Shown here: positions 55,546-64,000 of the stretch, one piece after another | How the letters are laid out: the number at the start of each line of letters is the position of its first letter | Numbering within the stretch: position 1 is the stretch's first letter | From: Trichobilharzia szidati | Lineage: Eukaryota > Platyhelminthes > Trematoda > Strigeidida > Schistosomatidae | Assembly (NCBI GenBank): GCA_944472155.2 | Contig: OX235279.1 | Location: 160,664,199 to 160,728,198 of the forward strand | Direction: 5' to 3' | DNA length: 64,000 nt | Translations under genes and position numbers: made by a program | The notes under the pieces: model-generated | What the model saw: the letters and a program-made list of their open reading frames with translations, nothing else | Told to the model about the DNA's origin: nothing | Databases searched by the model: none

Positions 55546-56480
55546 AGCTTAAGTTGAGTGGGTATTATTGTTATTATTGTTCCCTTGGGCTCCGAGTGTT
55601 ACATACGGCTTCAACAACACATCTCCACTTCCTTCTATTCTCTGCTTTCCTATTCACCTGGCTAGCCACACGATTGCCTGTAATCTCCCATCCCCTCTGC
55701 CTCCTCCTCACCACACAATCTCCTCCATGTAACCCTTGCAATGACGACCCACTAACCCCTGCCCATTAAGATTCCACCCCAGCGATGACCGGCATTGAGC
55801 TCGATGTCATTCGGCGGTTTCCTTAATGTATGCCCAATCCGTCTACATTTTATCCTACATATTTTTCCAGCAATAGGCTATTGGTTGGTTTGTTCCCACC
55901 TAGTCAGAGTTTCCTGCTACTGATTCTTTCTGCCCATCAAGCCATTTGATCTTTAGTATGGAGCCAGAGAAGTCACCTGTTGATAAAAGTCTGTTGCTAG
56001 CTGTTGGAAATGCTTTCTGTGACTTGCTGGTCGAGTTTCTGATCCGCATAAAGGAACTGACTCACCCAACATTTCTGTTGGAAATCCAAATCTTGTTCTT
56101 TATGCTGTGTCGGAATGCAGTTTATTTCCAAACTGATTTCAGATTGATGAAGATATGGCCTGCCTTTTCGATTTCAAATGGCTTTCACATCTTCATCTTT
56201 CCTGCTGGGTGTTGCTGAAATGCCTCTGCCTAACCAGATAAGTGAAGGAAGTGACTTCTGTTAAATCTCTTCGGTTGATGGTGATTGGTGCTTGTTGTTA
56301 TTGTCGGTCGGTTGGTTGGTTAGCTTAATCACCCCCGTCTTCTCTATGTCAGCCTGCATTCCTGTCTTCGCTTCCAGGCTCTTCAGCCAGTTTGTTGGTT
56401 TTCACTGACAACTTTTCGAGTTTGTATGACATTACACATAAGTCATCTGTGAAACCAAGATTCTCTAAGGTCTTCTTACC
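55546..56480 (-). mobile_element. SR2-like RTE 3' third (minus strand), first of two in tandem
   Basis: The reverse complement from 56480 reads KTLENLGFTDDLCVMSYKLE, holding the active-site box as Phe-Thr-Asp-Asp. It continues through the helix and Trp-Ile-Gly-His region to a 3' end at about 55560 with GTTCCCTTGGGCTCC (plus strand). The 3' half matches 62420-62755 in reverse complement over about 330 bases. Confidence 0.8.
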
Positions 56481-56484
56481 GGTA

Positions 56485-57330
56485 TTATTATTATTTATTA
56501 TTATTTCCTTCAGCCAGACGTCTACATTGCGTTCGGTTCTCTGCTAGAATCTTCACCTGGCTCCAAGTATGCCCACACGCTTTCATCTCCTCTTCACATG
56601 ACCTCCACCAAGTCACCCTTGCACCGACGACCAACTCGCCGCTTCCCTTTCGGGTCCCACTCGAGCGATGGCTTGTCTAGTGATGTTACTTGATGGTTTG
56701 TCTTCTCAGAGTATGGCCAATCCATCTCCATTTCTTCCTGCCTATTTGGTGCACAATCGGTTCCTGGTTGGTTCGCTCATTGCCAGAGATCCCTCTCTGT
56801 TGCTGATGTTTTCTGGCCGGCCATCTGATCTTGAGTATTGAGCGAAGACAACTGTTAATGAAGGTCCGCCTGTAGTTGAAACGATCCTTTCCAGGTAGGT
56901 AAAGGAGGTTGTTTCTTTCAGGTTCCTTCCATTTATGCTGATTGTTGTCTTTTTTTACTTCTTACCGGTGGTCCAACGTATTCCTGACTTCGCAATCCAC
57001 ACGTACGTTTCATCTCAAAATCTAATTAACCATAATTAGGAATATCATCGGTGATAATAGGCAGCCAGCTTGTATTACTCCTGTATTCACTTAGAACGCC
57101 TCGCCGAATTTTCCGTTGTGGATCATCTGACACGTGGCCAGCTGTTGAACGAAGTTGATAAAGACTTGGGTCACGCTGTAATGTTGAAGCAAAACTGCAA
57201 AATACCAATATAGTAATAATGTTTGTTTCCCTGGGAAACATGGTCTAATTTTGTTAATCACACAGTGCAGAAGACTATCACTATGCAGGAATCTGGACAC
57301 CAGGAAAGAGCCAGCATAAGACAAATGAAT
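56485..57330 (-). mobile_element. SR2-like RTE segment (minus strand), second copy
   Basis: 56500-56960 is the reverse complement of the 3' end seen at 26060-26400 (Trp-Arg-Trp-Ile-Gly-His and Trp-Asn-Pro-Lys-Gly-Lys blocks). 57010-57200 reads QQLATCQMIHNGKFGEAF and a Thr-Gly-Val-Ile-Gln-Ala-Gly-Cys-Leu-Leu-Ser-Pro segment from the RT core. The part between, with the Asp-Asp box, is missing, so the copy has an internal deletion. Confidence 0.75.
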
Positions 57331-57999
57331 TCATTTCTTTTCCTCGAAGCTTTCAGTTATTGAAGTAAGGCTTTTTCGTCTAGCACAGAGATTGCTTTAG
57401 AAGTATGATTCACTCATTGTAGCGGATGATTCATCTTGACGATAATCTGGAGATCGAATGAATCAAACCTGTGGCTAAACAGTATATTCAATATTTTTTT
57501 TCAATAAAACTTTGTTTTTATAATCGCCTATAGTTTACTTATGAATGGCGGCATTTAATGTCTGTGTGAGTCAATGACTTTTGATGGGAAGCTCGCATAA
57601 TTCCACCCTCAACATTTCAACATCAGTCCATTACGTTGTCTAGTACGTGGTCACTTCAAAGTCTCCTTTGTCGTACCCTTAATATTGTCATGAGAATGAA
57701 TGGGTTGAAGGTGGCAGCCTCACGCCCAAGCTTCGCTCTTCATCGGACATGCGTGCGTGGTCGACGAACATTCTACCACTGGACTTACCACTGACTCACC
57801 ATATGGATGACATTTTCCAGGAGTAAAACACACATGTTTGTCGACTTATCCAATTTTTTTTCACATCTCATATAGAATTACAGTGTGCATTATGCGCAAT
57901 ACTTTTTTACAACACACACATATATATTTCTCTCAGCATTCAGGGATAGAGAGGGTGTTAAATTGATTAATATTCGAAGCATCAGACACACTGCGAACC
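57331..57999. other. no gene recognised
   Basis: Possible 5' flank of a PLE fragment; a GGTGGCAGCCTCACGCCCAAGC block near 57711 may be repeat-derived. No supported exon. Confidence 0.3.
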
Positions 58000-58385
58000 T
58001 ACCTTGTCCATATAAAAGACCAAATCCCTAAAGATTCTCTATCTAATTCTGTCTATAAAATAAAATGTTTGGAATGCGATGCGATATACATAGGACAAAC
58101 CTCACCAGCGAGAAATCAAAATCAGAAGAAATGAATACCGTAGAGCCATGTGTATTCGACCACCGAGAAGTAAATCCGGTTGAACTAGAAAAGCTTGAAA
58201 AATCATCAGCCATAGGTCGTCTACACACTATAGAATCAGGTCACAAAATTGATTTTGACAATATTGAAATCGTCATCCAGAAAGATTACAGAAATCACAA
58301 AGAACGTCTCACTTCATCAGAAGCACCTCATGTGATCAAGTGGAATCCAAATTGTCTGAATAGGAATGATTGACTAAAACAGAAT
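58000..58385 (+). pseudogene. Penelope-like element C-terminus (GIY-YIG endonuclease)
   Basis: One frame reads Ser-Val-Tyr-Lys-Ile-Lys-Cys-Leu-Glu-Cys-Asp-Ala-Ile-Tyr-Ile-Gly-Gln-Thr-Ser (58040-58105), with the two-Cys knuckle and Tyr-Ile-Gly of GIY-YIG nucleases. A shifted frame (58065-58373) continues with AIGRLHTIESGHKIDFDNIE, the Gly-His-x-Ile-Asp-Phe block, and KERLTSSEAPHVIKWNPNCL, the Arg...Ser-Glu-Ala end. A frameshift near 58105-58130 separates the two. More intact than the copy at 5345-5985 and of a different subfamily. Confidence 0.75.
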
Positions 58386-58842
58386 TTGACCCGGTTACAA
58401 CATCGCCCTTTCCCCATGAAGTGACAAAATCAACACCAATGTGACAAGTAATTTCATTATGTAAACACACGCTGCTTTTATAATTTCACACACTTATCAA
58501 ATCCAACAATCTACACCTGGTTTTGTTATCTTTACCAATTGGCCAATCTGACAACGCAAAAATGACCCCATACTGAGGAACGATGATTGAGTTGTTATAT
58601 ATAAGCTGACTGGATTTTGTAAATTCTGGTTTAATAGTACTTTGATAAAGCTATTAGCAGCAACATTAAATAGTGAAACGTCAGTAAAAACAACAATATA
58701 GCTTTGTTTTTCATTCATTGGGAAATACACAAGAAACCTTTATTATAAGGACTAACATTCACTGACCAAATAGTATACACATAAATGTGTTAGGAAAATA
58801 TTGATTTTTTTGTTTGTTCTTCTTCTCATAAATTAATTAATA

Positions 58843-58894
<52 letters not shown>

Positions 58895-59019
58895 GGTAAA
58901 CAGTTTGTAGATGACGTTTAAACAGGCTATACTTCAAATTATTGAATGATTGATCGTCTTTATTCTTTTAACGAAGGTAAGCAAACGGATATGTTCACTG
59001 TGACAAGACAGAGTGATAT
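58386..59019. other. no gene recognised
   Basis: Probably the PLE 3' flank; an (AT)n tract lies at 58844-58891. Confidence 0.4.
58844..58891. repeat. (AT)n microsatellite, about 24 units
   Basis: Uninterrupted TA dinucleotide run. Confidence 0.98.
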
Positions 59020-59170
59020 ATAGAAAGAATATTAAAATCGGAAAATACTACAATGTATTCTATGCCTATAAAAACTTATGCATATGTCTACACCACAACC
59101 TTCCTGTGGTAGTGACTGGTGATCTGAAGGCAGTTATTCTCATGAAGTTATCCAAAAAAACTTCTGTAGA
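59020..59170 (+). CDS. candidate exon of an unrecognised host gene
   Basis: The frame is open with a protein-like composition, ending LPVVVTGDLKAVILMKLSKK and Thr-Ser-Val-Glu, immediately before GTATGT at 59171. This ends in phase 0. The 5' edge is uncertain: a TATATAG at 59020 could be an acceptor but lacks a good pyrimidine tract. It would join in phase with 59490-59678. No family recognised. Confidence 0.3.
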
Positions 59171-59489
59171 GGTATGTAGTACAGTGAGTGCTCAGATCAG
59201 GTGACAGTTTACTGAAGCTAAAGGGCGACAGCGTGGCTCACTTAACAAAATGCCTTTTTATGCTAGCTCTGAGTAGGTTAGATGCTGTTCTTTCAGCCTA
59301 TAATGACACATATTTTGAGTGATGAAGGCCAGTTAACAGGAATGCGGGTATAAGTTATTTCCAAACCTACTAAACGCACCTTCATCTCAATATACTTCAA
59401 CAGGTAGAATGGAGGCGGTCAATTCTGGTTTGAATTTCCCTCAGGTAGTTGGTCTTATGTGATTATTTTTTATTGCATTAGGTGTACAG

Positions 59490-59678
59490 ATGTTACGTTT
59501 GGCTGCTTTAAAGTGCTCTGCAGAACTGGAGTATTTATTATGGTGTTTGCCGCCATTCAATGCGCGAAAATACCTTGCGATAGCTTTTATCCTCACTCAG
59601 TTATTAGACGACACTGCAAATAAAGAGTTATATAAGAGTTACTCTTCTCAGCGATATCATTCTCAAGCTGTACTATTC
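59490..59678 (+). CDS. candidate internal exon of an unrecognised host gene
   Basis: 63 codons bounded by a T-rich stretch and CAG at 59487-59489 and a GTAAGC donor at 59679. Both edges are phase 0. A second acceptor (TTAG, 59481) would add eight bases. The protein is helix-rich and regular: LAALKCSAELEYLLWCLPPF, a Tyr-Leu-Ala-Ile-Ala-Phe-Ile-Leu segment, then SYSSQRYHSQAVLF. It lacks stops, repeats and transposon motifs, and stands out from its surroundings. It may belong to an alpha-solenoid-type protein, but no family is recognised. The neighbouring open stretch 59020-59170 fits as the preceding exon. Further exons were not seen before the RTE at 59820. Confidence 0.42.
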
Positions 59679-59819
59679 GTAAGCTCTCTCAGTGACAAAA
59701 TAAATATTTACAAAGATGTCTCATTAGAAATGTAGATTTTAGAGAGCGTTAGTCGGATAGAAACTAAGTAAAAATTAAATAAGCAAATTGACTGACGTAA
59801 TAAAAGTGACAGGATTAAG

Positions 59820-60665
59820 TACAGTACAGACTTGGAATTCACGGATGATTTATGTTTGATGTCACAAAAGATCGAAGGCTTACAAGCGAAAACCGACAAA
59901 CTGGTCGAAGAAGCAGCTGGAGAAGACAGGACTCCAGGTGAACATAGACAAGACGGAGGTTATGGAAATAACCAAACAACAACAACAACAGCAGCAGCAA
60001 CATCCAGTGCCAATCACCATCAACGGGAGGGATTTGAAAGAGGTTACTTGATTCACTTATCAACGGAGCATTGTCTCAACTACAGGAGGAACGGACGAAG
60101 ATGTCAAATCGAGAATCGGGAAGGCGAGAAACAAATTCATCAACCTGAAACCAATCTGGAAATCTTTGTCACTCAGCATCAACAACAAAATTCGGATTTT
60201 CAATACGAACGTCAAGTCAGTTCTTCTATACGGATGGATCAGAAACTTGGCGGGTCACAAAGAATATTTCCAACGGCCTGTTGCAGACCTTTATCAACAA
60301 CTGTCTTCGTTCTATACTCAAGATCAGATGGCCGGAAAGAATCACAAACAAGAAGCTATGGGAACAAACGAAGGAAGAACCAATCGTCCAACAAATATGC
60401 AGGAGAAAGTGGAGATGGATTGGACACTCACTGGCTGAGGAGGCCGTTGGGTGACATCGCGCGTCAGGCCATCACTCGAGTGGAACCCGAAAGGGAAGCG
60501 GTGAGTGGGACGTCCAAGCGTGGGTGACATGGAGGAGATCGTGTGAAGAGGAGTTGAAACAGTATGGATTAAGATGAATGCAGGTGAAAAGTACAGGAGA
60601 AGACAGAAGTGGAGACGTGCAGTTGAAGCCCTATGTTCCACTAGGAACCCAAGGGAACAATAATA
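59820..60665 (+). mobile_element. SR2-like RTE 3' third (plus strand)
   Basis: Begins with LEFTDDLCLMSQKIEGLQAK (active-site box Phe-Thr-Asp-Asp). Shifts of frame then give a Gly-Arg-Asp-Leu-Lys-Glu-Val block, a SLSINNKIRIFNTNVKSVLL helix (60166-60240) and Trp-Arg-Trp-Ile-Gly-His remnants. The 3' end carries GAAGCCCTATGTTCCACTAG and AACCCAAGGGAACAATAATAAT (60628-60667). Two frames stay open for over 200 and 90 codons, so it is among the younger RTE copies here, but still frameshifted and 5'-truncated. Confidence 0.85.
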
Positions 60666-61439
60666 ATACAACTAAAATTTGAACAAGAGTCAAGTTAACA
60701 ACACTGATCATAACAGGTAGAAATTTAATAAAGAGTGAGGGAGGAAAATTATTTAATTAATAAATAAAAACCAAAAATTACATATCTGATGTTAAGATAG
60801 ATCATGTCCATTGTAGAATTAATGACTGAACAAACTTATTCTTTTGTATGAGAAGGTGAGGATCTAACTATGTGAATCTCCATTGCTTCTTCTGTGGTTT
60901 GAAGATATTCGATTCATTGTGCTGTTTTAGGAAGATTTCCATGTATTCTGTAGGTGGCCTTGCGGTTATTTTGTGTATTAGCTTCGAAAATCAAGGGGTG
61001 CTGAATACCTGCTTCTCCCTATTTCTTGAAATCTTCAGCAATGCACTCCCACGAACTCACTATGGATTGAACCCCCGACCCTGAGGTTACTGGACCAATT
61101 TCGTTGATCATTTAGTCATTTGAACTGGAGCTGAGTAACTCGTGAATTCTAACTTTTTCAGCTTGTTATATAGCACCACCTTCACCATGCTTTCGTCGAG
61201 AATATATCCACTTCACCCTACTTCACACTGCAGCTTCAGGAAATATATGCAGTACTCAACAACGGGCCGGCAATCGATATTTAGATAAAAGGATTTGTGG
61301 AGACTTTGGATTAATTCCAAATGCCGGATTTTTGCCACGAACTAACAGCAGACAGAAAGACCTTCAAAATCATCCAGCTGAGCTACACACCTTCTCCATT
61401 AGTCGGAAAGACCTTTGAAATCCAGAAGGTTAGAATTCA
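60666..61439. other. no gene; possible LINE thumb fragment
   Basis: Near 61200-61270 the minus strand reads a Pro-Val-Val-Glu-Tyr-Cys-Ile segment like the CR1 thumb (RPRLEYCIQA). Otherwise nothing supported. Confidence 0.3.
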
Positions 61440-61610
61440 CAGGTCACTGAGTTCCAGTTTAAGCTGCTGAATCGTCAACTAGATTGATCTCGTAACCTGA
61501 ATGTGCAAAGTTCGATCCCTGACAGAGTCGTGGGTGCACACTACTGATGAGCCCAGAAAATAGGATGGAACGACTGTGCAATGAATCCTGGGCAAATCCT
61601 ATAATCTGAA
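61440..61610 (+). mobile_element. hammerhead-bearing SINE, degraded copy
   Basis: Has a GTTCGATCCCTGA box B (61510-61522). CTGATGA follows at 61544-61550, with GCCCAGAAAATAGGAT as stem II, but GGAA replaces GAAA and the cleavage triplet is absent (CTGTGC). A short TA run follows at 61610-61624. Confidence 0.6.
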
Positions 61611-61799
61611 TATATATATATATTATAAAGCCTGACTGTCGTTTTCCATATTCCACTTGCAATTATGAATCATACCATACAGAAGAAATTTCACAATCAT
61701 TAAATACCAGTTTGTGAATTAACTACTACCACAAACACTAAGCACTGAAAAATATATAAAATGTCTTCTGCTTTTCTCGCTTATATCAGAAGCAGAATT

Positions 61800-62755
61800 C
61801 CAAACTAAAAACCTGAATAATCTGACTCACCATCAACAGGAGGGATTTAACAGAGGCCACTTCCTTCACTGTGAGTCGGTGGCACAGCAGTAGAGTGCTC
61901 GCTGACCACGCAGGTGAACTGGAGTTCGGTCCTCAGCCGACGCACTCCTTTACCTCGTTAAGCCAGTAATAAGACTGGTAAAGACGGAAGGTTGGGCATG
62001 AAGCTAGCAACCCCATCCCGTAAACATAATCACCACTGCTACAGAAACTTCAAGCCTCTAGCTTGAAGTCCTATGTTCCACTAGGAAAGTAAAGGAATTA
62101 AAAAAGACTTACTTCATTTATCCGGCTAGGCATCGTGGTTTCAACCACACCCAGCACGACGGATGAAGATGTCAAAGCTAGCCAGAATCGGAAAGGCAAG
62201 AAAAGCCTTCATCAACCTGAAACCAGTTTGGAAATATGCTGCACTCCGACACAGCATAAAGAACAAGATTTGGATTTCCAACAGAAATGTTGGGTGAGTC
62301 AGTTCTTTTATACGGGTGAGAAACTCGGCCAGCGCATCACGAAAACATTTCCAACAGCCAGCAACAGACTTTTGTCAACAGGTGGCTTCGCTGGTCAGAG
62401 AGAACTGGCAACATGAAAGTGTGGCTGGCTGGGAACAAACCACCCAATAGCCGATTGCTGGAAAAATATGTAGGATAAAATGTAGACGGATTGGGCACAC
62501 AATGAGGAGACCGTCGAATGACATCGAGCTCAATGCCGGTCATCGCTGGGGTGGAATCTTAATGGTCAGGGGTGAGTGGGTCGTCATTGCAAGGGTTACA
62601 TGGAGGAGATGGTGTGCTGAGGAGGAGGCAGAGGGGATGGGAGATTACAGGCAATCGTGTGGCTAGCCAGGTGAATAGGAAAGCAGAGAATAGAAGGAAG
62701 TGGAGATGTGTTATTGAAGCCGTATGTTTCACTCGGAACCAGCGGAATTATATAT
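61800..62755 (+). mobile_element. SR2-like RTE 3' third, interrupted by a SINE
   Basis: 61826-61868 reads Thr-Ile-Asn-Arg-Arg-Asp-Leu-Thr-Glu-Ala-Thr-Ser-Phe-Thr (family Thr-Ile-Asn-Gly-Arg...Phe-Thr-Tyr-Leu). A SINE then intervenes (61869-62106). The element resumes with a Asp-Glu-Asp-Val-Lys-Ala-like block, Leu-Leu-Tyr-Gly and the C-terminal region. 62420-62755 matches the reverse complement of 55560-55900. Confidence 0.8.
61869..62106 (+). mobile_element. tRNA-derived SINE with an RTE-like 3' tail, inserted in an RTE
   Basis: Head GTCGGTGGCACAGCAGTAGAG (A-box) and GGAGTTCGGTCCTCAG (box-B type). The body includes AAGACTGGTAAAGACGGAAG, and the tail is GAAGTCCTATGTTCCACTAG followed by AAAGTAAAGGAATT and As. 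It is flanked by ACTTCCTTCA (61859-61868) and ACTTACTTCA (62107-62116), a 10-bp target-site duplication with one mismatch. The tail equals the 3' end of the RTE copies (60628-60650). Confidence 0.85.
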
Positions 62756-63060
62756 ATATATATGACTGCTCAACTTGACAATAAATTCGTTGAAAAGAGA
62801 CTCTTTGCTGAGTCACATGTTTTGATTTTTCCTATGTCCTAATGGGATTATTCCATGTAATAAGCCTCTCTGACGAGTGTGAATAAACAGGAAATTTATT
62901 TTAACTCCATGCAATCAAAGAAAATCCCTACAAAACCAATACTTGAAAATTTAGTTTTAAAGCAAGCCTCTACCAACTGTCTTAAACTATTTAATACATT
63001 TTAGGAGTTGACAAGTGACAGCACTATAATCACGAATTGGTGTAAGTTGGAATTCATGGG
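62756..63060. other. no gene recognised
   Basis: Starts with a short TA run at 62750-62762; no supported exon. Confidence 0.35.
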
Positions 63061-63270
63061 CTGGCCATTGGATCAGATCCCAGTGGATGGATGGTCTACA
63101 AACTTGCCATGTGACTAGAAAGTCGACGATTCATACCCCTTTGTGTGTGTATTGCTGAAGAGTTCCATACCAGGACGAAACAGCTCCCCGGTACTCTTGG
63201 GTTTTCCAATGATTCTCTGACTGACATCAATCCGCAATCGAAATCTTGAAACAGATCGAATCCCTGCAAA
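63061..63270 (+). mobile_element. hammerhead-bearing SINE, plus copy with altered cleavage site
   Basis: Same layout as 35341-35530: GTCTACAAACTTGCCATGTGAC, a degraded box-B region, and CTGAAGA (63154-63160, allowed by the CUGANGA rule). Then a GTTCC...GGAC stem II, GAAAC at 63177-63181 and AGCTCCCC, where the GTC cleavage triplet is lost. The tail GATTCTCTGACTGACATCAA matches the tails at 35105-35530. Confidence 0.7.
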
Positions 63271-64000
63271 CTAGCTCTTGAAAATCATCGAGACTGTTGA
63301 CATGCTTCGTACATTCCGAAAGAAAATCAATAATTCCTGCATAGAATATTACCCTACCAGTCATCCAATAAAATTATTCCTACGATAGAGCTCCACTGCG
63401 CCCAAATTCCATTCTTATATTCAGAAAACCCCATAGGCTTGTGAATCAATAGAACAAGACAGAAAAAAAATCTGTAGACGCAAACAAACAACAAAACATA
63501 CGACTCTTGTCAGAGCAATTGCGTGATCACTATGCGTACATATGACTAGTGATACCTTTTTTGTTTCAAAGTCAGAATTTTTTTTAAAAGAAAAGAAAAA
63601 ACGCAGCCGAATTTCTCAAGTAGATAAATTCCACTCGACTCGAAATACTTTCTTCCCCTGTCATATTGTAGAAGGAACGAAAGAACTTCATTTTGACGAT
63701 AGTGACTATTACTATTTATTATCATTATGGATTTTCAATTCTATTTTTACAACACAGTGGAAAATGGGGAACGGAAAAACGCTTTCTTTCTTCTCTCTTT
63801 TTTTATTATTATCCCTATTATGTGTATCAGATTTCGTTGTGTATTATAAAAGTGGAGTAAGTCACTTGTCATTACCTACCGTCCAGAATTTCCTTTAATG
63901 TAAATATCCTAGCAGCAGTGATTAATCTCTGCCCCCATACTTTTCTATGCATATATATATATATACATATATATAGTGTTTAGAAAATATTTTCACTGAA
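63271..64000. other. no gene recognised
   Basis: An open stretch from ATG 63542 to 63898 encodes a Lys-rich start and one hydrophobic run but has no splice or family support. An (AT)n tract lies near 63950-63975. Confidence 0.3.

Noticed and set aside
60872..61084. Cys/Phe-rich 70-codon frame
   Set aside because: No motif or splice support, in repeat-rich sequence.
63542..63898. 118-codon frame with a hydrophobic segment
   Set aside because: Lys/Phe/Leu-rich composition typical of AT-rich noise, with no splice signal or family motif.
1..64000. CRISPR arrays, rRNA genes, prokaryotic operons
   Set aside because: None seen; the sequence has introns, SINEs and LINEs of an animal genome.

Overview
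The window is AT-rich, intron-bearing metazoan DNA packed with retroelements. The repeat set points to a blood fluke (Schistosoma or a close trematode): SR2-like RTE retrotransposons, CR1/jockey-like LINEs, Penelope-like GIY-YIG remnants, BEL/Pao LTR elements, a CACTA transposase of the SmTRC1 type, tRNA-derived SINEs, and SINEs with hammerhead ribozyme cores like the Sm-alpha family. The species cannot be fixed from the sequence alone.

Host genes are sparse. The left edge carries the first two coding exons of a USP24-like deubiquitinase on the minus strand (2730-2897 and 324-644, phase 0 to phase 0). A terminal exon of a two-pass membrane protein lies at 35921-36447 with a poly(A) signal at 36609. 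Two candidate exons of an unrecognised gene lie at 59020-59170 and 59490-59678.

The main discovery is at 8115-16499. A young BEL/Pao-type LTR element (plus strand, 322-bp LTRs with no difference seen, TSD CAAGC) holds a gag gene but no pol. Inside that gag sits a second BEL/Pao-type element (minus strand, 9424-14312, 394-bp LTRs with 2 differences, TSD TCCCC). The nested element has lost most of gag-pol. In its place it carries two intronless host cDNA segments in sense: seven repeats of alpha-spectrin, then a large part of dipeptidyl peptidase III. These are fused after a short coiled-coil leader and before the C-terminal DUF5641 region of a BEL polyprotein. The whole chimera lies in one reading frame of about 4.07 kb, broken by a single in-frame TAG. 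The DPP III part has lost two of three zinc ligands. This looks like retrotransposon transduction of two unrelated host mRNAs by template switching.

The rest is layered transposon debris. RTE remnants lie at 3130-4600 (split by a SINE), 25468-26425 and in a mixed-orientation cluster at 53-63 kb. CR1/jockey-like remnants lie at 6.4-8 kb, 17.3-21.4 kb, 27.7-33.8 kb, 37.6-42.2 kb and 50.8-51.1 kb. A CACTA transposase region is duplicated in direct orientation (42395-45857 and 47010-50118). Hammerhead-bearing SINEs lie at 35.1-35.5 kb, 61.4 kb and 63.1 kb. Several long or palindromic repeats have no assigned family.
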